DNA of 64,000 nucleotides from Vespa crabro (GCF_910589235.1 NC_060979.1:1426001-1490000); one strand, 5' to 3'; positions 1-12,307 are shown, counted from the stretch's first letter. A program made the numbers and translations. The notes: generated by a model from the letters alone, not told the origin.

Positions 1-462
1 ATTTCATATAAGAAAATATTTAATATTATTATTTAACATGATTTTTAAAAATATTTCTATTATTTAATAAAATACATATATTTTTTGTATGTATATATCA
101 TCTGAAACTAATTAATATTATTACTATTTAATAAATGGTCGTGTTATATTTTACCATTAAAAAACAATATATATAAATATATCTAAATATATCTAACATA
201 TATTCTTACTTATTTTATATATATATATATACATATATTTTATATATTAATATATAAGATTACCAATTAAACCCGAACTACTATTGCTACACGAACTATT
301 ATTTCTGGTATTCTTATTTATTATTATCATCATTATTATTATTATTATAATATTGTTATTTTCAAATAAATATTAAATCCATTGATCAAATAAATTTAAT
401 AAAATAATTACGATTTATAATCGAACATGAACAATTAATAATTATCATTTTTATTATTTTAG
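1..462. other. AT-rich intron sequence of the first OR gene
   Basis: No coding signal is visible. The stretch is AT-rich with short TA and TTA runs. It ends in a T-rich tract and an AG splice acceptor at 461-462, directly before an OR exon, so it is the 3' part of that gene's intron 2. The 448-nt exon 2 and the short exon 1 expected from the other ORs here must lie left of the window. Confidence 0.7.
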
Positions 463-2491
463 TAATCAGAAATTCATCTTACGGATACCGATTGCCATAT
501 AGAGTATGGTTGTTAATCGAGCCAAAAGATTTGATAACATATATCTGCCTTTGCTGTTATCAATTTATTATTATTCCAAGTATCGTATTTGGTTACGTTG
601 GTACTGATTGTCTTTTCGTTAGTTTGGTACTTCACGTCAGTGGATTATTTTCTGCATTATCTTGCAAAGTCAAACATGTATTGGATGATCCAAATGATCG
701 ACAACGTCGTATGAAAGATCTAATTGTTAAACACGTACGATTGATTAGGTGAAAAAAAATTATAATTTTTCTTTTTGTTTTATCTATGCCCCTCCCCTCC
801 TTTTTTTTAATGCGTACGTATTAATTAATAAAATATACTTTGCGATTTCAGATTGTCGGAATCATTAGAGGATGAATTTAATTTAGTAATATTGCAACAA
901 TTGGTTGGTAACACTTTTCAACTTTGTTTATTGGGATACGATGCTCTTGCTGTATGTTTTATTTATTTATTTACTTTTTTATTTGTATGTGATAATTCGA
1001 TCGATAATAAAACATGTATTATATGATATAATACATATATATTATATATGTATATTTACATATATGTAAATATACATATGTAAATACATATTACATATAT
1101 GTAAATATATATAATATGTATGTATATATATATACACACACACACATATATATATACATACATACATACATATATACATATGAAGTTTTATGGTTTAATA
1201 ATATATTATTATATAGACATATGAAATATGAAAATATATATTATATTATATTATTATATAGACATAGAGAAATATGAAAAATTTAATTATTAACATTAAT
1301 ATAGATATTATTAACAAAATATGGAGAAAAAAAATGATAATTAAAAATTATATATAATATATATATATTATTAAATTTTACGTAATAAAAATATATTTTA
1401 TTTTTAGAAATAATTTACATATGTTTAATCAAATACATATGAAATATTTAATTATTAATAATTATTTTATTAATTATTATTATTATTATTAACATATTAT
1501 TATTATGATATTTAAAAAAAGAACAAAAAAAATATATATAGATTATATTTCGACTATTTCAATATTATGTACTTATATATACATACATGGTATTTTAAAT
1601 TATATATATATATATTATTATAGATAATAGTACTATTAAAGATAAATTATATATAAATTTAAATAATATATATCATTTGAATATTATAAAATTTATAATT
1701 AATATATAGACACAAAAAATAACGAATATAAAAATTAATGATATAATTAAATAATCTTTTCATTAATTCTAAATCAAAATTTAGATCGATTAGAATAATG
1801 AACAAATCGTAATCAAATTTTTTCAGAGTACGGCCGAGGGGGAGGGTAGAATGTTGGTCGCATTTTTTCTAATCGTCGCTTGCGTGTTTAGCACACTTCT
1901 GGCTTATTGTTATATGGGAGAATGTCTCATAAAGGAGGTATTTATTTTTTTTTTTTTCATTTTTAAATATCATTATGTAAAAAACATTAAAAAAAAAAAA
2001 AAAAGAAAGAAAAAAAAGAAAAGAAAAGAAAAAACATTCATCCGATTGCAACGCATTTTTAATGTTTTTGTTTATTTATTTATTTTTCATTTTTTTGTTT
2101 TTCTCCTTCCAGAGCTCCGTTTTAGGTGACGCATTTTATCACTGTGAGTGGTACAACATTTCAAGAACGGAAAAGAAATTGATGCACATTTGCATGATGC
2201 GTTCGACGAAATTTATGCGACTTACTTCTGGTAAATTTTGCACCTTGTCACTGAACACATTTACCGACGTAAGTTTTTTCAAAATATAATCTTTGCATAA
2301 TTTCGCAAAAGAAAAAAAAACAAGAGAGTAAGAAAGAAAAATTTTTTCAACTACATATTTTCTATTCTTGCTTTTTTTTTTCTACCGTTTTTATTCTTTT
2401 TTTGTTTTGTTTTAATCACCGCAAACGAACTCATTTTTAGGTTTTGAAAACATCAATGGCTTATTTTTCAGTGCTACGGACATTCGTTTGA
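463..2491 (+). CDS. Odorant receptor, 3' part (exons 3-7), 5' end outside window
   Basis: Insect OR of the 7tm_6 family, an inverted-topology seven-helix channel subunit that should pair with Orco in antennal neuron dendrites. Visible exons are 463-748, 852-951, 1827-1937, 2113-2268 and 2441-2491. Their lengths (286, 100, 111, 156, 51 nt) equal those of every other OR here. All introns are GT-AG and the frame stays open to TGA. Family marks include the FGYVGTDCLF stretch of exon 3, the split codon after HVRLI, YCYMGECLIKE in exon 5, SGKFCTLSLNTFTD in exon 6 and the C-terminal SMAYFSVLRTFV. Exons 1 and 2 (about the first 155 residues) are missing only because the window starts here. The gene looks intact as far as seen. 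Ligand cannot be inferred. Confidence 0.92.
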
Positions 2492-2718
2492 AAAAGGAAT
2501 CAAATCGGCTTCGATTTAATATACTTAACGAATTGCATATACCTATACATATATATATATATATGATATATACACGTACTATATGTGTATATATGTATGT
2601 GAATATGTGACTGCACTTTTTTAAAATTAATAATTTAATAATAAAAAAAAAAAAAAAAAATAAATGTAAAGTTCTTTTTTCACAAATACATACATATACA
2701 CATTCAAATGCGCGCTTT

Positions 2719-2836
<118 letters not shown>

Positions 2837-2959
2837 TGCAGGCACGTGACGCACGCGCGCTCACACATGATTGATTCGAAAAAGAATGTAACAGAATTTA
2901 ATTAATTAGCAAAAAATTTAATTATAATTAAAATTGAATTTTATTTTTAATTAGATCTG

Positions 2960-3040
2960 AAATAAATAAATAAATAAATAAATAAATGAAATAAAATAAA
3001 ATAAAATAAAATAAAATAAAATAAAATAAAATAAAATAAA
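2960..3040. repeat. (AAAT)n then (AAAAT)n microsatellite
   Basis: Six AAAT-type tetranucleotides are followed by about ten AAAAT-type pentanucleotides. Confidence 0.95.
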
Positions 3041-3687
3041 TTGATCCGCTGACTTACTAAATTACTTACTCAATCACTTACTCAATTACTGGTTAAGTCC
3101 ATAAAATAAAAAGTGTAGAAACTTTGATGAAATAATATAAATTGCTTTTTAAAATTTCCTTTGAAATATAAATACAAATAAATATTGTAGAATATATAAA
3201 TGCTGACGTAACTTTCATCTAACAATATGTAAAGTGAATAAAATAGGACAATCTTAAAATAATTGTCATTAACATTAGAAATTTTGCATGATTATGGAAG
3301 TTAATCGATTTGGCAAGTCAACAAAAAAAAAGTAAAAACATTAAAATCCTTTTTATTTCAGAAGAAGTCCATTATTATATATTTTTTAAAGTTCTTCTTG
3401 CAGAAATGAATAAAACCTGTTATTGCATTATTATTATCAGTTTGTTTAGATCGATTCATTGGCAACATAAAAGATATCTTATTTATCAGCTGTATGTATT
3501 GAGATAACGTGTCATCTTTTCTCTTTTTTCTTGTCACAGTTCTATCTGTAGGATATAACAATGATTGCTTTACATTTTTCAAACCTTAAGTAATCTTCAT
3601 ACTACAGATTTTCTTATATTAATGACATTAAATTCTGAATCTTTGTTAAAATCATATTTGAATTGTATGACATGCGGTTTATAATTA

Positions 3688-3935
3688 ACCCTTAACACTC
3701 TGTTAGCTTCGCTATGAAGACATCAGTCATTTGTTCGGTAACTCCGAAAGCTCCGCTGCGGAGCCAAATGTTTTTAGCATGTGATTACGCTTAAGATGCT
3801 ACGTTAGCTGAAGAATTAAGAAAAATGAAGTGCCACTTGACCGGTACCATAAAAACAAACAGAAAAGGTACTCCAACAATTCTGAAGAAAACAAAATTAT
3901 ATGAAAAAAGGACTGTCGCATACACTTTTTCATGA
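3688..3935 (+). mobile_element. piggyBac-like element, truncated 5' copy
   Basis: Starts after a TTAA with a terminal motif like that of the copy at 4376 (cccttaacactctg versus tccttaacgctccg). It runs about 250 bp parallel to that copy, including the piggyBac stretch KCHLTGTIKTNRKGTP. Similarity stops near 3935, where a Tc1-like fragment takes over. The piece has no catalytic region and is dead. Confidence 0.7.
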
Positions 3936-4372
3936 AATGAAAAAGTAAGGAAACCATTGAAAAAGAAAAGAAAATTATTACAAATTTTTCTAATAAATGT
4001 AGAACACTCAATGAAATTTCTAAAATAGTAAATAGAATCATTGACAGATATGGAGACCGAAAAATTTTAAAAAGTAATCCATGAAACGAACGTAAATGTA
4101 AAATAAATGAGTACACTGGTCAATAAATAATTCAAGAAATAAAACAAAATCGGAAGATATGTGCGGTAAACATCGCTATTAAACTTAAAAATAATCTTAA
4201 TAATTAATGTGTGCAGTAGTACAATGCATAATTTTTTACGAACTGCAGGATACCATGGCAGAGTAGCCCGTAAAAAATATTTCGTAAATGAAGTTAATAG
4301 AAAGAAATGATTAGAATTTACGAAAGAGTATGTCAATGTTCCTATGGAGTATGGGAATCATGTTATATTTAT
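3936..4372 (+). pseudogene. Tc1-like transposase fragment, degenerate
   Basis: Read in shifting + frames, the stretch gives a Tc1-family signature: an HTH-like part (LNEISKIVNRIIDRYGDRKI), then TAGYHGRVARKKYFVNEVNR across a frameshift, then YVNVPMEYGNHVIFI just before the first catalytic aspartate region. Several stops and frame changes break it. The catalytic DDE part and the inverted repeats are absent. It sits between two direct repeats of piggyBac-like DNA, so it was probably an insertion or a filler during their duplication. Confidence 0.65.
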
Positions 4373-4375
4373 TAA

Positions 4376-5388
4376 TCCTTAACGCTCCGTTGGTTCCGCT
4401 ACGGAGACATTTGTTCTCTAACTCCGAAGGCTGCGGAGTCAAATGTTTTTAGCATGTGATTAAGCTTAAGATGTTACGTTAGCTGAAGAATTAAGAAAAA
4501 TGAAGTGCCACTTGACCGGTACCATAAAAACAAACAGAAAAGGTACTCCAACAATTCTGAAGAAAGCAAAATTATATGAAAAAAGGACTGTCGCATACAA
4601 ACAAAGAAATACAATGCTCTTAGCTTGGAGGAATAAGAGGATAATATCGTTATTAAGCAACTGGCATAATACTGAAGTGATAACTACTAGAAGATTTATA
4701 CGAGGTGATACAAACGAAGTAATTAAAAAGCCAAGTGTAGTTGTCGGGTACACAAAGTCGATAGGTGGAGTTGATTGGGCTGATCAATATGCCTCTAGTT
4801 ATTGCTTTTTGAGGAAATGGCTTAAATGATGGCGGAAATTGTTTTTCTGGGAAATGAAGATATTCATACATTCTCTATAAAACTGTATAGCACAATAAAA
4901 ATGAGGAACCATTGACGCAGTTGCAGTATAGAAAAATTTTAGTCGATCAACTCGTAGAAGATTTTCGTCACGATAGAACAAGAGTCTCTACATCAATTTC
5001 TGAAATCAGACTAAACGGAAAATAAATCACATAATGAGAAATGGTGCAAGGAGGGACTACGTTGTGTGCTCTAAAAGGAAACAAATGGATGGCAGACGTC
5101 AAACAAAAGATTACTGTGACACTCGCCCAAGTAAACCCAGAATGCACATGGGAGATTGTTTCCAAAGATATTACATCATGGTGAATTACAAAATTTAAAA
5201 TTTATCTTTTATTTACAATAGGAAAATGCATATTTATAAAATAAATAAAATCAAATGCATTCACAAGGACGTGTGATCTTTTCCGCTCAATATAAGACTT
5301 CCTTTATCTTAGGCATTCCGCTGCAAAAATGTTGTGCCTGAGTTGTTGGTAGGTAGTATTCGAGAAACGCTCGGAGCGTTTAGGAATT
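4376..5388 (+). mobile_element. piggyBac-like non-autonomous element keeping the transposase C-terminus
   Basis: The left end follows TTAA (4372-4375) with tccttaacgctccg. The right end near 5375-5388 carries the reverse complement (cggagcgtttagga), so terminal inverted repeats bound about 1.0 kb. The inside encodes the C-terminal third of a piggyBac transposase. From about 4500 it shows KCHLTGTIKTNRKGTP, then LLAWRNKRIISLLS, then GGVDWADQY with the third catalytic Asp. Near 5060-5180, after stops, comes the Cys-rich tail (VVCSKRK, GRRQTKDYC, MHMGDCFQRYY). The N-terminal and first catalytic parts are absent and in-frame stops follow 4829, so it encodes no transposase. It could only have moved in trans. 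Confidence 0.75.
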
Positions 5389-6033
5389 GCCTGTAACGCC
5401 AATTAGATTGAAACTGATTAATTTATTTTATGATTTTAGATAAATCTCGTATAAATCATTTTATAACCACAGACAAAATATCTCGGGACTCGTTATGCGA
5501 TGTTATTTAGCACATACACTTTGGACGAGATATTTAGCGTACCACTTTACAAGGTCCTTTCATTCGACGATTCTCGCATATGTTTCGTCAGTTTTCACTT
5601 GGATTTCCTTGAGTGCAATAATCACCCCTCGACAATTCCGATGGAATCGAATTATTAGTGATAATGAAATCAATAATAGTGACAGCGACGTACAGTTTAA
5701 TGATGATGACAAGTCGTTAATAGAATGACTCAATAAACTTATAATATCAAGACAATAAAAAATACCAACAGCAAGAGTACATTTTGAATCATTTATTATA
5801 ATTTATACGGATGATGATGATGACGGAGTGTAGTAGCAGTCTGATTTAACAGAAAAAAAGTTGCCCAGGTTCTATTTTTGAATTATTCTTTAACCAAGAA
5901 TTTATTAAAACAATTGATAAAGATTTAAAATTAATAAAGATAATAAATACAGGGGAAAAAAAACAAGCTTTCTCGAGTACGATTTTGCAATTTTACAATC
6001 AGTAATACTTATTCAATCATCGCGATTATTATA
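5389..6033. other. Unassigned stretch between transposons
   Basis: A frame at 5495-5728 encodes 77 residues with an acidic Ser/Asp/Asn-rich end (NNSDSDVQFNDDDKSLIE). Such tails occur at piggyBac N-termini, but I could not tie it to a family. Otherwise AT-rich with a GATGATGATGATGA run near 5810. No confident feature. Confidence 0.4.
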
Positions 6034-7572
6034 TTGGGGAAAAAGAAAACCATTTATTTTTTTGGTAGATGTCTGTAGCGATCGATATATCTCGTAAAGT
6101 ATCGATCAAACAATTTCAGATTTATGCTCGTTATCAAGATGACATTTCAAGATGACTAAAAAAATTCTTTTGCTGTTTTTTGCTTGGTCCATTCAGTTGT
6201 GAGTTACAGGGTGTTAAAAATGGAAGTCAACAAAGAGAAAATTCGATACACTTTACAATTTTTCTTTGATAAAGGCAAAAATGCAAGCCAGGCGACTGAA
6301 ATTGTGAATGGTGTTTATGGTCCCGATATTGTAACAGCTAATTACGTGCAATTTTGGTTTCGTCGATTCCGTTCAGGTATTTTTGATGTTAAAGACGCAC
6401 CTCGCACAGGCAGGTCGAAAATGTCGATAAAATCATAGAAATAATCGAAGTTGGCTGGCATGTTATTAATCGTAGCATCGTCCAGGAGCTAAAGATCGAT
6501 CATAAAACAGTTTTAAACCATTTGCACAAAGCTTAATTCAAAAAGAAGCTCGATGTTTGGGTGCTACACCAATTAACATCAAAAAACATGATGGATCAAA
6601 TTTCCATTTACGAAACTTTGGCCAAACTGAATGAAATCGATCCATTTCTTAAACGGATGGTAACTGGGGATGAGAAATGGATCACATACGACAATATTGA
6701 GCAAAAACGATCGAGGTCAAAGCGCGGTGAAGCAGCTCAAACGGTGGCCAAATCAAGACTAACGACCAGAAAGGTTTTGCTGTGCATTTGGTGAGATTGG
6801 AAAGGAATCATTTATTATGAGTTGCTTCCATATGGCCAAACACTAAATTCGGATTTCTACCGTCAACAACTGGATCATTTGAAGCTAGCGATTGACCAGA
6901 AACGGCCAGAATTGGCCAACAGAAGAGGTGTTATGTTCCATAAGGACAACGCCAAGCTATATATGTTTGTAGTGACTCATCAAAAATTCCGGGAGCTTGG
7001 TTGGGAAGTTTTAATGCATCCACCATATAGTCCGGACCTGGCACCAAGCGATTATCATCTTTTTCTCGCATTGCAAAACTTCCTGAGTGATAAGAAATTG
7101 GCATCAAGAGAAGATCGTAAAAATCGATTACTAGAGTTTTTCGCCAATAAGGACCAAGACTTTTATGAGAGAGGCATTATAAAGCTACCTTTAAAATGAC
7201 AACAAATTATAGAACAAAATGGTGCATATTTGACCCAAATTGGACAATCCGAAACATGTTAATCCTTTGAGTGCTGAATACTCGTGGCCTATGCTGTCCG
7301 CGGCTGACGCTGACGATCGCCGGAGACTAAATACTTTTTTGCGCAATAGAAACAATTCCCGATTATATACATTTGACCATAGTACACTGAACATTTTTGC
7401 CAGGCGCGTATTTGCGTCCATAGTCCATACTGATAGCATCTGCCCAGCGAGTATTTGCGTTCATAGTCTATATCGATAGCTTTCGCTGGACGCATATGTG
7501 CGCCCATAACATTCAAAGGGTTAAATAAACTCTTGAAGTTCACGCAAAAATAATGGATTTCTTTTTTCCCAA
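6034..7572 (+). mobile_element. mariner-family transposon, degenerate, with nested TTAA element
   Basis: Terminal inverted repeats are recognisable: ttggggaaaaagaaaaccat at 6034, preceded by TA, and its counterpart ending at 7572. The transposase begins at ATG 6220. It shows the N-terminal HTH, then VTGDEKW (first Asp) near 6655, KDN (second Asp) near 6945 and YSPDLAPSDYHLF (third Asp) near 7030. The last two Asp are separated by 34 residues, the D34D spacing of mariners. A frameshift after 6430, TAA at about 6535 and TGA at 6792-6794 inactivate it. A 258-bp element at 7263-7520 interrupts the 3' UTR. The insertion appears to split or abut an older reverse-strand piggyBac-like copy on its right. 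Confidence 0.88.
7263..7520. mobile_element. 258-bp TTAA-flanked MITE (piggyBac type) inside the mariner
   Basis: Flanked on both sides by TTAA (7259-7262 and 7521-7524). Ends are tcctttgagtg and cattcaaaggg, which are inverted repeats and resemble piggyBac-type CCCTTTGA termini. It is clearly more GC-rich than its host. It contains an internal tandem repeat of about 60 bp (GCGTATTTGCGTCCATAGTC-like, twice, near 7405-7475). No coding capacity. Confidence 0.8.
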
Positions 7573-8610
7573 CCTTATATTTTGTATAATTTAATACAAT
7601 ATTGGATTTCTTGGCCATTATTTCCACACCACCTCGTGTAATCCTTTTATCTTTCCACCCTAAAAGTAAAGTGTTGCCTCGTCGATACGCGATTGTGGAT
7701 TTTTTTTCGAAAAATTTGGCTTTTTTATTTCCTTGGGCAATTCTTTCCTGTTCGTTAAAATCGTCCCGGTGATATTGCATTTCAATTTGGCTAGTTCTTG
7801 AGCTAAGACATAGTAACTAGTATAGTAACGATGCGTGTACATATGGTGCCCCTGAACATCTGGAATTTTCTCAAACAATATTTTGTACAAGTGTATCGGA
7901 ATTCTTGGATGAAACAGGTAAATGGGGTATGACCAAAAGCTCTGTTATGAGTGATCCATAATATAGCAAAATGCAGCAAATATAATCAGTCTTCGAGTCT
8001 GCTAGAATATAAAACTCTGATATCCCATTTTGTCAGTTTCTTAGGATTGTATATTATGAACGAAATTCGACCCTTGAATTTTATCGTTGACTCGAGCACA
8101 CATATATGCTCGTCCGGATATTAAAATAATCCAAAAACTTTGACTTGATATAGTCCAAAAAGCAACTTACTCGTTGTAGGCACATTCTCGAATTCGTGTT
8201 TGCGTGTTGAAATAGTTTTCAGCATAAAGCAACCAGAATATTTGACTAAATTTGTCTCTTGTAAATGTATCCGAATAGAAAGGAATATAACCGATGATAT
8301 TCCTCGATCAATATTCTTGCAAATTGGCCAACGGCATTGTACCCATATTGATTATAACAGCAATAAATGTCCGGAATTCTGCGTTGTTCATATCACGCCA
8401 GCTTCGCCATATTGAATTTGCAGATAGTTCGTAGAAAAAGCATCAAAATTGAATTCGTCCGAACTTGAACTGATCTGATCTTAATCCATATTTATAAGGT
8501 TCAAAAACTTTTCAATTGCTACATTCACTGTCCAAGATTGTTTCAAGCGAATGCTAAGTTGAGACTAACTAAACTGTGTTAAAGTTTAGCTAAAAATGTA
8601 AGCCGAGCCT
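7573..8610 (-). pseudogene. piggyBac-like transposase remnant, reverse strand
   Basis: Read on the reverse strand from about 8160 downward, the remnant gives the piggyBac order. First is a FKG/R-FxxY region near 8110-8040 (in broken frames). Next is a VQGHHMYTHRYYTSYY stretch near 7850-7800, then CNITGTILTNRKELPKEIKK near 7780-7730, then LLLGWKDKRIT. In the family the second motif is normally YTDN-YTS, so the catalytic Asp is replaced by His. Multiple stops and frame changes occur. The C-terminus is lost at the mariner boundary. It is an old dead copy; limits on the right are approximate. Confidence 0.65.
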
Positions 8611-9355
8611 AATCCACGAAAGTATTTCCGAGAGAAATATTTTATCGCACATTATAAATAAACAGATCAAGTCTATAAATATCTTTATGCCTTACACTGT
8701 CTTATTTGAATATACTTCATCAGATTTCACAAAGTATCGTTCCTGAAAAACTTGAAGACATAGAAGTTTTAATTGCTGATGTACTGAATGAACTTTCAAT
8801 CCAAACTTTACTCGCAACTTCTGAAATAACAGAATAAGTATTCTGTTGTATCGATATCCTTTATTTTCTTATTTATTCAAACATTCCTTTAACTCCTGTT
8901 ATTGTTAAATGTAATAATTAATATAAAATTGAAACATAACCAAGTATATAACAGGAAAAAATTTACATTCACGTAACAAACGAAGTGAATGTGGCTAATC
9001 GTATGTTAATTAAATTATAAAAATAAAAAAAAAGAAATAAAACAGAAACATAATAAAAATTGCAAATATTATTTGTTTTTAATAAAAAATCAAGGTTACC
9101 TTCTTTTAATAGAATAACATCACATAACCTTTTTCTACGAGGTAGCGTAGATCAAATCGACGTAAATTCCATGATATAGAAGAAAGATACGTTTATTCAA
9201 TCATTTGTTGAAAAAAATTATTTTTAATCTATATAATTAACCTTATGAATGTGTAAGTCTAATACTAATGTTATAAAAGAATATTATTTTACTGAATACA
9301 ATTATTAACCTCACTTTCACAATACGTAATCAAAGTAAAATAGAAAGTTAACGCG
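8611..9355. other. Intergenic, no gene seen
   Basis: AT-rich single-copy-looking DNA with short A-runs. I see no coding signal, RNA gene or repeat pair. Confidence 0.6.
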
Positions 9356-9361
9356 TCATGA

Positions 9362-9446
9362 ATGCAAATCTGGCCAACAGAGGGCAGCAACACTGACGCG
9401 CTACTGACCAATCAGAGGAAAAGCAATTGGTGGAAAAGCGACCAAT
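9362..9446. promoter_or_regulatory. Cluster of octamer, CTCF-like and CCAAT motifs
   Basis: Within 85 bp there is a perfect octamer ATGCAAAT (9362-9369), a CTCF-like core ccaacagagggcagca (9374-9389) and three CCAAT boxes. The CCAAT boxes are at 9408-9412 and 9442-9446 on + and at 9426-9430 on -. The stretch is richer in G and C than its surroundings. Octamer and CCAAT clusters are typical of Pol II promoters and enhancers, and the CTCF-like core of insulators. No gene is recognisable on either side before the 5S cluster, so the role is inferred from motifs only. Confidence 0.4.
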
Positions 9447-9459
9447 AGGAACCCATAAT

Positions 9460-10580
9460 ACGATACGTACTTCAATTAAAACAAAAAAGGGTCGCTTATT
9501 ACCGATTTGTGTATTATAGTAACATTATGTGATTATTAAAAATACATACAAGGGCAGATATCACGAATCGGCAATTCAATGAAGTATGAAACATTCGAGA
9601 TATATATATATATAGTGCATAGAGGTATGTATTAGGCAATTTTATTTTGCTGCTTTTATTTTTATTATAGGAGATAAGATCGACTACTAAAAATTCATCT
9701 ATTTTTCGATTTTAGATTGTAAGTAATAAATCGTAACAGATGAAATATACAATAGTTATAGATAAAATTTTTTTTTTTTTAGTTACGACTAACATTCGAC
9801 GAAATACATATCAATTATCTATATGATTGGAAAACAGTTATAAGCAATAGTACTAATAATATTTTTTTTTAGAATTTCTTTTAACTCGCGAAATAAATCT
9901 AATTAATTCTTAACCTATTAGGCTTATACTTGCTTAATAATTTTTTAAGGATAATTAATTAAGATATTTGATTAATTAAAACAATATAACGTGTACTATA
10001 AGAAAAACTAAATGTCATCAAACTTGCGATTTATGTAAAAGTAGGATGTTTTTAGATTTTTTATTTATAATTACAATTTTATGGTTTCAACTCAAGATAT
10101 TACTTGATCTCTGGAAACGATATATCTTTTATGCATGCTGACATGTCGATTTCATCATATACGTAATCTGACATTATTTCTGGATTAACATCGTTGTTTG
10201 ATTTATTACCATTGTACGATAATTATTTACATTAAACGATATAAACGATAAAGAACAATTAAAAAAGAAAAAAATAGTACTTCCTTCGCTGAGAATTATT
10301 ACAACTATTTCGGTAACTTATGCTACTTAAAAAGCGATAGAAGAAACAGAAATTTTTAGTATTAACTGGGTCACAGTACAACGACAAAGTCGTTGTCCGA
10401 GTAAACAAAGAGTGTTATATAGTCGATATTAGTCCCGATCAATTTTTTGTAATTTGTATCGGAGTCACTGGTCATGCAATCCAAGATAAATTAGTGATTG
10501 GTAACGTTCGATGACTAATATTATTTTATTTTAGCTTTGACTAATTCTAAAAAAAAACAAAAGAAAGAACAAAAGAAAAT
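9460..10580. other. Intergenic, no gene seen
   Basis: AT-rich DNA leading into the first 5S gene. No reading frame, RNA gene or repeat pair stands out. Confidence 0.55.
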
Positions 10581-10699
10581 GTCAACAACACACGGTGTTC
10601 CCAAGCGGTCACCCATCCAAGTACTAACCGTGCCCAACGTTGCTTAACTTCAGTGATCGGACGAGAACTGGTGCTTTACAACGCGGTATGATCGTTGAC
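10581..10699 (-). rRNA. 5S rRNA gene, cluster 1 copy 1
   Basis: A 119-nt 5S rRNA in reverse orientation. It is recognised by the conserved core (ctcgtccgatcactgaagtt, then cttggatgggtgaccgcttg on the sense strand). Its ends gtcaac and gttgac pair as helix I. Internal box A, intermediate element and box C for TFIIIA and Pol III lie at their usual places. A TATA-like tract begins at -22. A short T-run follows the 3' end as terminator. This copy has the cttTaca-type 5' arm also found in copies 4 and 5. Confidence 0.97.
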
Positions 10700-11026
10700 T
10701 TGACAATTCTTTTATATTATACGGTATTTCTCTGCTCCTTAAGATTGATTTATTAACAAAAATTTTTTATTCTTACTGAGTGTATTAAGTCTGTCACGTA
10801 AACTGGTGTGTATGATCAAACAGAAATTTATATACATGTTCTTTATTATATGTTATATATATGTTTTCTTAGATTCTTCGCCTTGTAAAGAAGTAAAATT
10901 GCGTTCAAAGACATATGTATCTTAGAGTGCAGCCGATTGATGAGTTTTAAGTTCAACGATGCTCATCATTTGATTGCAGTTTTGGTTGTTTGTAAAAACA
11001 GCATAATGGAAAACAACAAAAAAAAT

Positions 11027-11145
11027 GTCAACAACACACGGTGTTCCCAAGCGGTCACCCATCCAAGTACTAACCGTGCCCAACGTTGCTTAACTTCAGT
11101 GATCGGACGAGAACTGGTGTTTTTCAACGCGGTATGGTCGTTGAC
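11027..11145 (-). rRNA. 5S rRNA gene, cluster 1 copy 2
   Basis: Full-length 119-nt copy with intact helix I and box C. Position 9 is C, as in most arthropod 5S. TATAAAA occupies -22 to -16 and a T6 run sits just past the 3' end. The 327-bp spacer before copy 1 belongs to the longer spacer class. Confidence 0.97.
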
Positions 11146-11444
11146 CGATCTATTATCTCATTTTATATGTATTTTTACTTCTAAAAAAATTGATTTATTC
11201 TAGAGTATATTTCATTTGTACAAAGTATTTTACGTCCCTTAAGTAAAATGTAGTGTACCATATAAAAAAAGAGTACATACAAATTTCTTTAGTTTTTTCG
11301 TTTTGTTAGAAAGTAAAATTGCGATGAACGAAACAGGCATCTTAAGTTCGGTGCTGATGAGTAGAAGTGACGTACAATGACGCATATCATTTTCTTGTAT
11401 TTTAGGTTGTTTATAAAAAAATTATAATGAAGAACAAAAAGAAT

Positions 11445-11563
11445 GTCAACAACACACGGTGTTCCCAAGCGGTCACCCATCCAAGTACTAACCGTGCCCA
11501 ACGTTGCTTAACTTCAGTGATCGGACGAGAACTGGTGTTTTTCAACGCGGTATGGTCGTTGAC
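11445..11563 (-). rRNA. 5S rRNA gene, cluster 1 copy 3
   Basis: Full-length, same coding sequence type as copy 2, with the TATAAAA tract at -22 and a T5 terminator. Its short (about 300 bp) spacers match those of the second array. Confidence 0.97.
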
Positions 11564-11863
11564 CGATCTATTATCTCATTTTATATGCATTTTTACTTCT
11601 AATGAATTGATTTATTCTAGAGTATATTTCATTTGTACAAAGTATTTTACGTCCCTTAAGTAAAATGTAGTGTAACGTATAAAAAAAAAGAGTACATACA
11701 AAATTCTTTAGTTTCTTTGCTTTGTTAGGAAGTAAGATTGCGATCAACGAAACAGACAGCTTAGATTCGGTGCTGATGAGTAGAAGTGACGTACAATGAC
11801 GCATATCATTTTCTTGTATTTTAGGTTGTTTATAAAAAAATTATAATGAAGAACAAAAAGAAT

Positions 11864-11982
11864 GTCAACAACACACGGTGTTCCCAAGCGGTCACCCATC
11901 CAAGTACTAACCGTGCCCAACGTTGCTTAACTTCAGTGATCGGACGAGAACTGGTGCTTTACAACGCGGTATGATCGTTGAC
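11864..11982 (-). rRNA. 5S rRNA gene, cluster 1 copy 4
   Basis: Full-length, with the 5' arm variant of copy 1 and an upstream TATA-like tract at the same distance. T5 terminator. Confidence 0.97.
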
Positions 11983-12307
11983 TTAATAATTTTTTTATAT
12001 TATACGGTATTTCTCTGCTCATTAAAATTGATTTATTATAAAAAATTGTTTATTCTTATTGAGTATATTAAATCTATCACGTAAAATAGTGTATATAATT
12101 AAACAGAAATATATAACATGTTTATATTATATTTTATATATACGATTTTTAGATTCGTTGCCTTGTGAGGAAGTAAAATTACGTTTAAAGACACAGGTTT
12201 CTTAGATTGGGTGCAGACGACTGATGATTTAAGTTTGCCAATGCTCATTATTCGATTGCTGTTTTGATGGTTTGTAAAAAAAGTATAATGAAAAACACAA
12301 AAAAAAT

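Noticed and set aside
1851..2289. Frames extending past OR exons 5 and 6 of the first gene
   Set aside because: The extensions run into introns after clear GTATTT and GTAAGT donors.
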